From: Methanomicrobia archaeon DTU008
GTDB taxonomy: Archaea; Thermoplasmatota; Thermoplasmata; Methanomassiliicoccales; Methanomassiliicoccaceae
Assembly: GCA_001512965.1 (NCBI GenBank)
Contig: LFRW01000024.1
Coordinates: forward strand, 1-64,000
Length of the DNA stretch: 64,000 nucleotides
Reading direction: 5' to 3'
Below are positions 29,081 through 38,317 of this stretch, piece by piece. Each line of letters opens with the position of its first letter. The stretch's first letter is position 1. The notes below the pieces were generated by a model, which saw nothing but the letters and a program-made list of their open reading frames with translations, ran no database searches and had not been told where the DNA came from. The position numbers and the translations under genes were made by a program.

Positions 29081-30472
29081 TCACTCGTTCAGGTCGTCCT
29101 TCGACCAGACATCCACCGACGTGGGCTGCTTGGTAATGTTGCCCATCTTGGTGCCCACGATGGTAGAGATCTTCTTGTCGGAGGCTATGTCAAGGATGCG
29201 CTGGGTGATGATGCCGTCGAACACCACGGCGACGACGCCGGTGGCATCGGCCTTGAGGGTGTTGACGAGCTCGCGCACCGGGACCTCCTTGAGGAGCTCC
29301 ATGTCAGCGCCCAGGATCTTGGCCTTGGAGGTGGAGCCCAGTTCGTTGATCATGTCCCTGAACTTGATCTGCGTCTCGGAGAGATGCTTGGTCGGCTCCT
29401 CCTCGAACGGCTCGGGCTCGGCGGCGGGTTCGGCCTCTGCGACTGCCGGGACGGGCTCGCGCTCCTTGATCTCGCGAGGCTCCCTCTCGTGCCTGCGGGG
29501 CTCCCTCTTCTCGCGAGGCTCGCGGTGGGGCTTCTCGGCCTTCTCATAATGGCGTTCCGCCCTCTCCGGCTCCTGCTCGACCTTCTCCTTGGGCTCCAAC
29601 GACAGACCGTACATCTCCATGTACTGCTCGCCGGGGATCTTGTTGCGCAGGCTCTTCATGATCTGCTTCTGGGTGAGCTCTTCGACCTCCATGCCGCGCG
29701 GGGCCCTGGCCACGAAGTCGACCTCAGCCACCTGGAACAGCTCGCGCAGGATGAGCTCCCCGCCGCGGTCGCCGTCCACGAAGGCCGTTATGACCCTTTC
29801 CTTGGACAGGTCGGAGATGGTGCGAGGGATGTTGGTGCCCTCCACGGCGATGGCGTTCTTGATGCCTGACTTGAGGAGGTTGAGGACGTCGGAGCGACCC
29901 TCGACCACTATGATGGCATCGCTGTCCTGGACGTTGGGGCCGGCGGGAAGGTGGTCCTTGCCGAAATGGACTATCTCCTCCACCTGAACCGACTGCCTCA
30001 CGCTCTCGGTCAGGTCGACCCCGGAGCTCTTGGACTGCTTGATGAGCTCAGTGAGCAGGTCCTTCGCCCTGTCGATGATCTTCTGCCTCTTGGAGATGCG
30101 GACGTCCTCGATGCTCAGGATGTTTATCTTGGCCTTGCACGGACCCACGCGATCGATGGTCTCCAGCGCGGACGCGAGGATGACGGTCTCCACCTGGTCC
30201 AGGCTTGACGGTATCAGGATCTCCCCGTCCGACTTCCCTTGCTTGGAAGAGACCTCGACCTCTATGCGACCGATGCGGCCGCTCTTCTGAAGGTCCCGGA
30301 GGTCAAGCTCATCGCCCAGGAGCCCTTCAGTTTGACCGAATATTGCACCAACCACGTCGGGCTTCTCGACGATTCCATCGGCTTGAAGCCTCGCTTTTAT
30401 CATGTACTTGGTGGTGCTAGGATCGATGTTCATATTGTGTACCTCTTTATAGTCGTCAAGAAACGGCCACAT
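29081..30472 (-). CDS. dnaG: DNA primase DnaG, archaeal
   Basis: TKYMIKARLQADGIVEKPDVVGAIFGQTEGLLGDELDLRDLQ; Toprim IIVVEGRSDVLNLLKSGIKNAIAVEGT, ITAFVDGDRGGELI. Confidence 0.95.
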   Translation of the reverse strand: MWPFLDDYKEVHNMNIDPSTTKYMIKARLQADGIVEKPDVVGAIFGQTEGLLGDELDLRDLQKSGRIGRIEVEVSSKQGKSDGEILIPSSLDQVETVILASALETIDRVGPCKAKINILSIEDVRISKRQKIIDRAKDLLTELIKQSKSSGVDLTESVRQSVQVEEIVHFGKDHLPAGPNVQDSDAIIVVEGRSDVLNLLKSGIKNAIAVEGTNIPRTISDLSKERVITAFVDGDRGGELILRELFQVAEVDFVARAPRGMEVEELTQKQIMKSLRNKIPGEQYMEMYGLSLEPKEKVEQEPERAERHYEKAEKPHREPREKREPRRHEREPREIKEREPVPAVAEAEPAAEPEPFEEEPTKHLSETQIKFRDMINELGSTSKAKILGADMELLKEVPVRELVNTLKADATGVVAVVFDGIITQRILDIASDKKISTIVGTKMGNITKQPTSVDVWSKDDLNE

Positions 30473-30736
30473 CCTAGGACCGAGGTAACTATGGCACTAT
30501 CACTTTCGATCGTCGAAGCCCAGCCGCCTGCTGTGCTCGACCCATGACCGTTGTCGGGTTAAACCTCCCGGCAGTGAACGGGATGAAATGGTGAGAGTGA
30601 ACATGAAATCAGTCTAGGAATGAACCGTTTCGGCCCAATAGGGGGGAAGGGAAGCTATATACCTTTCGTTAGGGTCGATGCTGTTGGCCAATCCTCTCCA
30701 TCGATATCGTAAAGAACGATATCGGTACCGAAAACC

Positions 30737-30928
30737 TCAACCTCCCGATGCGACGCGAATCGCCTTGATGACGTCCCCGTCGTTCAGGGGCTCATCGATC
30801 GGGATGGGCACGTTGTCTCGCAGGATGAGGTGAGAATCGGGCCTCAGATGCAAGGCCTGCATCGCTTCCATGGGGGAGGACGCCTCGACCTTCTTGCTCT
30901 CCCCGCCGATCAAGACCGTGATGATCAT
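30737..30928 (-). CDS. Ubiquitin-fold MoaD/ThiS-like small protein
   Basis: 63 aa ending ...NDGDVIKAIRVASGG with C-terminal Gly-Gly. Confidence 0.8.
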   Translation of the reverse strand: MIITVLIGGESKKVEASSPMEAMQALHLRPDSHLILRDNVPIPIDEPLNDGDVIKAIRVASGG

Positions 30929-31089
30929 CTTACCTCTTGGGGCCGTCCGGCCATGCCGATGTACCGGCGGCGGCCGAGGAGACGTCGACGGGGTAGATGA
31001 AGGTTGCCGTGTAGGGCGCGTCGGACGGTGAGGCGTAGGGCATGGGCCAGAACAATCCTTTTATACGGGTGCGCCTCTGCCATCTTCGG

Positions 31090-31197
31090 GCCGAGGTAGT
31101 CTAGTCCGGTAAGGCGGTGGTCTCGAATGGATCGAGATCCCCGAGCTAACCACTGGCGGTTCACGCCACGGGAGTTCAAATCTCTCCCTCGGCGCCA
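31090..31197 (+). tRNA. tRNA-Ser(CGA) with a 20-nt intron at 37/38 (31128..31147); CCA encoded (31195-31197)
   Basis: Acceptor GCCGAGG/CCTCGGC, D stem GTCT/AGGC, anticodon stem GTGGT/ACCAC with loop CTCGAA|A, long variable arm, T arm GGGAG-TTCAAAT-CTCTC, discriminator G, CCA. Confidence 0.93.
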
Positions 31198-31220
31198 TTC
31201 TTCCCTTGCCGCCCATACCT

Positions 31221-31781
31221 CTATGGTCCGTACTTAATGACGCCTTTTCCCATCACCCTGTCCTGAAGCTTGTTCGCGAACGCTTCCATGTCTGCCTGAA
31301 ATGAAGCGCCGAAGTTCTCCTCCATGAATCTTTGGCTCTGCTCGTGTATCGACATGTCGACCTCGGGGTCCATAACCCCATCGAACGCCGGGAACACCAT
31401 GTCCTCCTCCTCCAGGATGTGGTGCTGCATGTGCGCGACCAATCTCCCCGTGTTGTCCCTCAGTACGTCCAGGTCCCACCTGGCGACCCCTTCCTCGATG
31501 GCATCCGCATAGTCCTTGGCCTGCCTGTGCTCCCTGACCAGGTCGTCGATCTGCTCCTTGAGGTCCGCTTCGCCCGGAGGAGCGGTAGGGAACAGATATC
31601 TCTCCTCCTTGCCGTGGTGGTACTGGTCCATGAACCTCTGCAGGAAATCGACCACCTCCGGCAGGACGTCCCTATGCTGCTCCCACGAGTTCCTCTCGAC
31701 CATCTCACCAAGGACGTCCAGAACCTGGCGGAGGATGCCATGGTCGTACGACAACAGGGTCGTGAAGATGCGCATGAACAT
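31221..31781 (-). CDS. Hemerythrin HHE-domain protein
   Basis: LLSYDHGILRQVLD, QYHHGKEERYLFPTA, VREHRQAKDY, HMQHHILEEEDMVFPAFD; start MFMRIF chosen inside the longer ORF. Confidence 0.88.
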   Translation of the reverse strand: MFMRIFTTLLSYDHGILRQVLDVLGEMVERNSWEQHRDVLPEVVDFLQRFMDQYHHGKEERYLFPTAPPGEADLKEQIDDLVREHRQAKDYADAIEEGVARWDLDVLRDNTGRLVAHMQHHILEEEDMVFPAFDGVMDPEVDMSIHEQSQRFMEENFGASFQADMEAFANKLQDRVMGKGVIKYGP

Positions 31782-31941
31782 AAACTCGTTCACAGGATAC
31801 TTATAGGGTCCCTTGCAGAAGACCCCGTCCCGTACGCCTCGATCGTCAGGTCGGAGGTGAATGCATATGGATGAACATCCGGGACCTTTACCTCTTCCTT
31901 GAGTTGGAACGATCCTACGATCGAGATGCGATCCGAACGCG

Positions 31942-32775
31942 TCACTCTGGCGGCATCGGTCGGTCCGTTCCGGTCCGACGGCCGAGCGTCTCCGACATGC
32001 TGCCCGAACGAAAACCTCCCAGGTCCATGGTGACATATGCGAAGCCAAGCTGGTTCAGCCTCTCCACCACCAGCTGCCTCTTGCCAACCAATGCGGGGAT
32101 GTCCTCCACGGGCACCTCTATTCGAGCCACCGCTCCGTGGTGCCTAACCCTGACGGTCCTGAACCCCAGGCCTATGAGGAAGTGCTCCGCATCCCCGACC
32201 GTTCGCAACGCCTCCATATCGATGGCCCGGCCGAACGGGATCCTCGTGGCCAGACACGGCCCGGAAGGCTTGTCGGCGCAAGGCAACGAGAACCGTGCGG
32301 CCAGCCTCCTCACGTCCTCCTTCCCCATCCCCGCCTCCTTCAGGGGGGAGCGGACCCCCAGCTCCGCCAGGGCCCGGAGGCCGGGCCGGTCCTCGCTCAG
32401 GTCGTCGACATGGCTGCCGTCGATAACGAGGTCGATGCCCCTGTCCCGAGCGGCAGAAGCGATCGCGGTGAAGATGACCCTCTTGCAGACGTAGCAGCGG
32501 TCCGGCGCATTTCGGCGGAAGTCTGGAACGGCCAACGGGTCGGAACGGATGATGATCGGCTCCACTCCCATCGACCGGGCGGTCTGGACCGCCCCCTCCT
32601 CATCTCCAGGAGGGACGAGCGGGGTCACGTTCATGATGGCAACGGCGTCATCGGCCAGGACCTCCCTGGCCATCCTCAGCAGCAGGGCGCTGTCCACGCC
32701 GCCCGAATAGGCGACCGCCACCCTGCCCATGGAGAGCAGCGTTGCCTTCAGACGTTCCAGCTTCTCATCGCACAC
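31942..32775 (-). CDS. larE: ATP-dependent sacrificial sulfur transferase LarE
   Basis: VAVAYSGGVDSALLLRMA, RCYVCKRVIF, LVIDGSHVDDLSEDRPGLRALAELGVRSPLKEAGM, KPSGPCLATRIPFG. Confidence 0.93.
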   Translation of the reverse strand: MCDEKLERLKATLLSMGRVAVAYSGGVDSALLLRMAREVLADDAVAIMNVTPLVPPGDEEGAVQTARSMGVEPIIIRSDPLAVPDFRRNAPDRCYVCKRVIFTAIASAARDRGIDLVIDGSHVDDLSEDRPGLRALAELGVRSPLKEAGMGKEDVRRLAARFSLPCADKPSGPCLATRIPFGRAIDMEALRTVGDAEHFLIGLGFRTVRVRHHGAVARIEVPVEDIPALVGKRQLVVERLNQLGFAYVTMDLGGFRSGSMSETLGRRTGTDRPMPPE

Positions 32776-32855
32776 GCCCTCCCATATGATGAAGGGCTAA
32801 TATCCTTTGCCCGCCGGCCACAACCGAAAAATAACCCCATCGCCTACGCCACGCC

Positions 32856-33620
32856 ATGAACATCCGGGACGTCCTCGAGAAGCACCGCAAAGGGGAGATC
32901 GACGCCTCCGAGGCGGAGAAGCTGCTACGCCTGGACTACATCGAGAGGATCGCAGGACACACCCTCTTCGACGTTCGCAGGGCCGAGCGCAAGGGCGTTC
33001 CTGAGATAATCTACGGGGAGAGCAAGTCTCCCGATGCCATCGCCGATATAATCGAAGGGGTGATGGCCCAACGCGACATCCTGCTGGTCTCACGCGCATC
33101 GATCGACCAGTTCGAGGCGGTGCGGGCCCGCGTCCCCGAGGCGCGATACGAGGAGAAGGCAAGGATGATCGTCCTGGACCGGAGAAAGGTCCACGAGGGA
33201 ACGGGCCTCATCGGGGTTCTTACCGCGGGCAGTTCGGACATATCCGTGGCGGAGGAGGCAAGGGTCGTGGCGGAAGCGATGGGCTGCCGGGTGCTGACCG
33301 CCTACGATGTCGGCATCGCCACCTTCCATCGCTTCATGGAACCTCTTCATCTCATGCTCAAGGAGGGCGCGGACGCCCTGATAGTTGTCGCCGGGATGGA
33401 AGGCGCCCTTGCATCGGTGGTCTCCTCCCTTGCCGACGTACCGGTCATCGGCGTCCCCACGTCGGTCGGATATGGCGTGGGGGAGGGTGGGAGGGCGGCC
33501 CTCGCCTCCATGCTTCAGTCTTGCTCCCCGGGCCTGGTGACGGTCAACATCGACAATGGGGTCGGCGCGGGGATCACGGCCGCTCTCATAAGTTTAAGAT
33601 GCAGGCGCTCCAAACAATAG
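32856..33620 (+). CDS. larB: Nickel-pincer cofactor biosynthesis protein LarB (PurE-like)
   Basis: RRKVHEGTGLIGVLTAGSSDISVAEEARVVAEAMG, YDVGIATFHRFMEPL, VVAGMEGALASVVSSLADVPVIGVPTSVGYGVGEGG. Confidence 0.93.
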   Translation: MNIRDVLEKHRKGEIDASEAEKLLRLDYIERIAGHTLFDVRRAERKGVPEIIYGESKSPDAIADIIEGVMAQRDILLVSRASIDQFEAVRARVPEARYEEKARMIVLDRRKVHEGTGLIGVLTAGSSDISVAEEARVVAEAMGCRVLTAYDVGIATFHRFMEPLHLMLKEGADALIVVAGMEGALASVVSSLADVPVIGVPTSVGYGVGEGGRAALASMLQSCSPGLVTVNIDNGVGAGITAALISLRCRRSKQ

Positions 33621-33629
33621 GACGGTCCT

Positions 33630-35294
33630 ATGGCGGTGACGATAGGGAGGGCGGACAACAGAAAGGCGGCCAACCTGTTCTACGACCTGGCATTGGCCAT
33701 GGAGATCCAGGGAGAGCGATGGAGGGCCAATAGCTACCTGCGGGCCGCAAGGAGCATAGAGGAGCTCACGGAGAACCTTCGTTCGGTCAGCGAGAGGGGG
33801 GACCTGCGCCAGATAGAGGGCGTAGGGGAGAGCATCGAGGCAAAGGTGGAGGAATACCTCCGCACGGGCCGTATCGAGGCCCTGGAGAAGGTGCGCGACC
33901 TGCTTCCCGAGGACCTCGAACTGCTCAGGACCATCCCGTCCCTGGGGATAAGGCGCCTGGCCGACCTGGACGTTCTCCTTGGCATCCGGTCCGTCGATGA
34001 CCTTCTACGTACCATATACGAGGGCCGTCTGGCGGAACTTCCCGATTTCGGGGAGGAGGTGGAGCGCAGGACGCTGGAACATCTGGTCTGGAGGAGGGAG
34101 GAGGCCGCCGAGGTGCCCGCCCCCTTCGCATTGCGTTCGGCACAGAGGATAATCGAACACCTCCGCTCCGCTCCCGGGCTGGAGCGCCTGGAGCTGACCG
34201 GCCCCCTGCGCCGCAAGGTCCCGGCGGTGGCAAACATCATGCTGCTCTTCTCGGCGAAGGCTCCGGACGATGTGATCGCCCGCTTCGGCATATGCCCCGA
34301 GGTCACGGAGCTTCTCATGGTGGACAGGCAGCAGGCGCTGGGAAAGACCACATCGGGAGCGGTGTGCATGCTGCGGGCTTCCGCTCCCGAGACGTTCGGG
34401 TTCGAACTGATCAGGACCACCGGGCCGGACGCTTTCGTGAGGGAGGTCGAAGGAAGGATCCGCGCCAAGGGCATACGCTTCGGCCCCCACCACGGGCATC
34501 AGGCATCCACCGAGGACGATGTGTTCGCCGTCGCGGAGATGACGCCCATCCTGCCGGAGGCGAGGGGCCTGCCTCACTGTGAGCGCGTTGCGAGCCATGA
34601 CCTGAAGGGCGACCTGCACGTTCGCTCCGCTTCATATGACAGCGGCATGAGGGTCCTCGAGATGGCCGCCGCCGCCAGGGACCTCGGCCACGAGCACATA
34701 TGTTTCTGCGACCGTCTGGGAGGGCGGAGGATGGACGCCGAGATGCTGGAACAGCGCAACATCCTCATCGATGAATCGGCCGATCTCCTGGGCATCGACA
34801 TACTGAAGGGCGGGGAGGTCGATATCACTCCCGAAGGGAGGCTGGACTTCCCCTCCGCACCGCTCGAGGAGCTTGACATCGTGATCGCATCGGTGAACAC
34901 CTCCCTGACCATGGACCGCGAGCAGATGACTGCTAGGATACTGAGGGCGATGGAAGACCCCTTGATGGACGTCCTGGGTCACCCCACTAGCAGGGTGATC
35001 GGGCTGCGGGAGCGAATACAGGTGGACATCGATAAGGTCGCCATGGCCGCCACCGATGAAAGGATCGCGATTGAGATGAACGTATATCCGGACAGGATGG
35101 ACCTCGATGCGGACACGGTCCGCTCCCTGGGGACCTCACCATACATCCTGCTGGGCACCGAAGCGGCATTCCCCAACGAGCTCGCCTACTGGAACTGGGC
35201 GGTGGTCTCGGCGCAGCAGGCATGTCTGCCGCCGGAGCGCGTTCTGAACGCCATGCCTGCGGAAAGGCTCAGGGGCCGGCAGTGGAGGAGATGA
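33630..35294 (+). CDS. DNA polymerase X/PHP family homologue with degenerate catalytic motifs
   Basis: PolX-like HhH region (IEGVGESIEAKVEEYLRTG), GPLRRKVPAVANIMLLF at the palm position, PHP-like GDLHVRS...DVLGHPTSRVIGLR...IEMNVYPDRMDL. Confidence 0.85.
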   Translation: MAVTIGRADNRKAANLFYDLALAMEIQGERWRANSYLRAARSIEELTENLRSVSERGDLRQIEGVGESIEAKVEEYLRTGRIEALEKVRDLLPEDLELLRTIPSLGIRRLADLDVLLGIRSVDDLLRTIYEGRLAELPDFGEEVERRTLEHLVWRREEAAEVPAPFALRSAQRIIEHLRSAPGLERLELTGPLRRKVPAVANIMLLFSAKAPDDVIARFGICPEVTELLMVDRQQALGKTTSGAVCMLRASAPETFGFELIRTTGPDAFVREVEGRIRAKGIRFGPHHGHQASTEDDVFAVAEMTPILPEARGLPHCERVASHDLKGDLHVRSASYDSGMRVLEMAAAARDLGHEHICFCDRLGGRRMDAEMLEQRNILIDESADLLGIDILKGGEVDITPEGRLDFPSAPLEELDIVIASVNTSLTMDREQMTARILRAMEDPLMDVLGHPTSRVIGLRERIQVDIDKVAMAATDERIAIEMNVYPDRMDLDADTVRSLGTSPYILLGTEAAFPNELAYWNWAVVSAQQACLPPERVLNAMPAERLRGRQWRR

Positions 35295-35304
35295 GGTAGT
35301 ATCA

Positions 35305-36270
35305 ATGGGCATAATCGATCGTTTGAAGGATAGGGAGATGACCATCCGCCCCATGAGGCCGGAGGATGTGGAGAACGTACGGGAGGTCGGACAGATCGCC
35401 TGGTCCGACCTGGCCATGCAGGACATCGGGCGGCGGTTCAGATATCCGAAGCGGTCGGAGAAGCTGATCCACTCCTACATGACGACGGAGCCGGAGGGCT
35501 GCCTGGTCGCCGAGCTTGACGGGAAGATAGTCGGCTCGGCGTTCTGCCACGTGTGGGGAGGCGTGGGATGGATCGGCCCCCTGGAGGTCCACCCGAACCA
35601 TCAGAACGCCGGTGTGGGACGCGCGCTGCTATCGGCATGCGAACGGTACCTTGAGGGCCGCGGCTGCCAGGTGATCGGCCTGGAGACCATGGCCCATATG
35701 CCCAAGCATGTGCACTTCTACCTCTCGTCCGGTTATACGCCGACCACGGTCGTGCTCATCCTGGAGAAGGTGGTGCGAGGCTCCGAGGTGCCAACGCACT
35801 TCGTCGAGGAGGTCCCCGCCTCCAAGCTGCCCTCGGTTCTGGGGACCATCGCCGATCTGAGCAGGAGGCTGTCCCCGTCGCTCGATCTCACCGTGGAGGC
35901 CAGGAAGGCGGTGGAGGGCAGATTGGGTTCCCTTTTCGTGGCCAAGAGGGAAGGGGCGGTCATCGGTTTTGCGGTCCTGCACACCTACCAGAAGGATGAG
36001 GAGGCAAGGTTCTCCTCGATCAAGGCGCTCGTCACCGACCCCGAGCTGGACGACAAGGATGTGTTCGACGCGCTGTTGGAGAGATGCGAGCAGGCGTCGC
36101 TGTCAGCAGGAAAGGACCACGTCCTGCTTAGGCTCTCGGCCGGCTCCCCTCAGCTGTACCTGCATCTGCTCGGTCGAGGATACTCCCTCAGGGCGGTCAA
36201 CGTCAGGATGGTCAAGAAAGGGGTGTACGAGGAGAGGGGAACACACCACATGACATCCTGGGCAGGATGA
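35305..36270 (+). CDS. GNAT acetyltransferase, probably two GNAT-fold domains
   Basis: GWIGPLEVHPNHQNAGVGRALLSACERYLEGRGCQVIGLETM; second GNAT-like half VAKREGAVIGFAVLHTYQ. Confidence 0.8.
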   Translation: MGIIDRLKDREMTIRPMRPEDVENVREVGQIAWSDLAMQDIGRRFRYPKRSEKLIHSYMTTEPEGCLVAELDGKIVGSAFCHVWGGVGWIGPLEVHPNHQNAGVGRALLSACERYLEGRGCQVIGLETMAHMPKHVHFYLSSGYTPTTVVLILEKVVRGSEVPTHFVEEVPASKLPSVLGTIADLSRRLSPSLDLTVEARKAVEGRLGSLFVAKREGAVIGFAVLHTYQKDEEARFSSIKALVTDPELDDKDVFDALLERCEQASLSAGKDHVLLRLSAGSPQLYLHLLGRGYSLRAVNVRMVKKGVYEERGTHHMTSWAG

Positions 36271-36649
36271 TGAGGGGCCGTCTGGTGAGGCCGAGGCGGG
36301 CGGTCCTCGAACTAATGGGGATCGCAGGATACGGCATGCTCATGCCCGTCCGGCCATGAGGGGCGAGGGTGCACGCCGATGTGCATGATGCCGGGACGAA
36401 GACATGATGAGGCATCCATGCACCTGAGGCACATCTCCTGCCTCCGGGTCGAGGAGCCGCTTCTTTCCCCCATGCCCTGTTCTTCCAGGGCCGTCCATCC
36501 TCTCCGCCCATATGGATCGGCATCCCACGTCCAGAGGCGCTCGCCCATGGAACTCGACATCGGAACGCATCGGGAATGGAGGACGTCGCGGCCGTTTCCT
36601 GAATGAGAGAATAATTATATTTAAATAAGAGGATTCCCCCGAAGATATC

Positions 36650-37942
36650 ATGTGGGCTAAAGCTCGTTACGCGCTCGTCACGATTGTGATCATGTTGATG
36701 ATCTCTTAATTGATGTCCACGGCGACAGAAGCGATATCGCCTGAGGATTTCGAGTATGAGGTCAAAGATGATGGAACGGTGGAGATCACGGGATACAATG
36801 GTGAGGAAGTGGATCTCATCATTCCCGAAGAGATCGATGGAAAGCTTGTCACCTCGATCGCCGAATATGCCTTTTACCAACTGCCCTTGGAATCCGTCAC
36901 CATTCCTGACGGTGTCGAATCCATCGGCGACTATGCCTTTTACTGGTGCGAGGAACTGACATCCGTCATCATTGGCAACGGTGTGACCAGCATCGGAGAA
37001 GAGGCCTTCTCTTACTGCTATTCCCTAACATCCGTCGACATCCCCGATGGCGTCTCATACATTGGCGACTACGCCTTCAGCGACTGCCATTCCCTCCCAT
37101 CGATCGACATACCGGCAAGCGTCACGTACATCGGTAATGGCACCTTCGGCTGGTGCCCATCCCTTGAAACGATCGATGTGGACGAGGAAAACCCTAATTA
37201 CGCAAGCATCGACGGCGTTCTATACACCAAGGACCTTACGACATTGGTCCAATGTCCTGGAGGAAAGAGCGGCGAATTCACCATCCCCGACAGTGTCACC
37301 TCCATTGCAATGGATGCCTTCGCCGCCTGTGAATTCCTGACCTCGATCATCATCCCGGAAAGCGTGAACTCCATAGGGGACTGGGCCTTCACCGAATGCT
37401 ACAACCTCACGTCCATCATCATTCCTGACGGCGTCACCCTGATCGGTGAAGCGACCTTCTCATGGTGTTACTCCCTTGGATCCGTGACCCTGCCCAACAG
37501 CGTCACATCCATCGGTGAAGCTGCATTCTATGAGTGCCACTCCCTGACCAACATGACGATCCCAGACAGTGTGACCAACATCGACGGCTGGGCCTTCTCC
37601 AAATGCTACAACCTCACATCCGTCACCGTCGGCAAAGGTGTCACGAGCATAGGCGAATATGCATTCGGCTCGTGCGAGTCCCTGAGCTCCACCATATTCG
37701 AGGGCGACGCACCTGAGGTTGGATCCGGTTGGATCGAAGGCGTCAGCAGCGAACTGGCGATATACTATTACGAGGGGGCTACTGGGTTCGACGGTCCTGA
37801 TTGGGAGGGGCTGCCTCTCCAGGTGATATCCTCTCCGAAGGGAGGCTTCGACGACACTTCTCTTGCCATCGTGATAGCTGCGATCACCATCGCCGCCGTG
37901 CTTGTGCTAGTACTGTTCGTACTTCGGTCGGGGAGGCAGTGA
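36650..37942 (+). pseudogene. BspA-like leucine-rich-repeat (LRR_5) surface protein; signal-peptide codons separated from ectodomain by an in-frame TAA (track ORF 36710..37942)
   Basis: MWAKARYALVTIVIMLMIS-TAA-LMSTATEA... then repeats (SVTIPDGVESIGDYAF, SITLPNSVTSIGEAAF type) and C-terminal TM VIAAITIAAVLVLVLFVL. Confidence 0.7.
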
Positions 37943-38317
37943 AGCAGCGCAAAGAAACATGCAGAAGGCCGATCGGCGGTGTCGTCGCCGACACCGCCCA
38001 AACATCTCTTGGACGATCGAACGGATCATCGACCGATGGGTCCAGAGGAGGTCGATGATCACGAGACATCACTTCCCTGGAGATCGATCCAGGGCGAAAT
38101 ACCGAATCGGATGAGGAGAAGGGGCAGGGACCCAGCCGATAGTTCTCGGGGAGCAGTCCTCTTCCGGCGGGATCGGGATTGCTTGAACATCACGCCCGCA
38201 TGGCCGGCCGCGACATCGGCCTCAGGCAGGCCACGCTCGCATATCGATCGATGCACGAGGTCTCATTTGCAGTAAGATACTTGACCGACCTGTTCGAAAA
38301 AGGTCAAGCGATACGGC

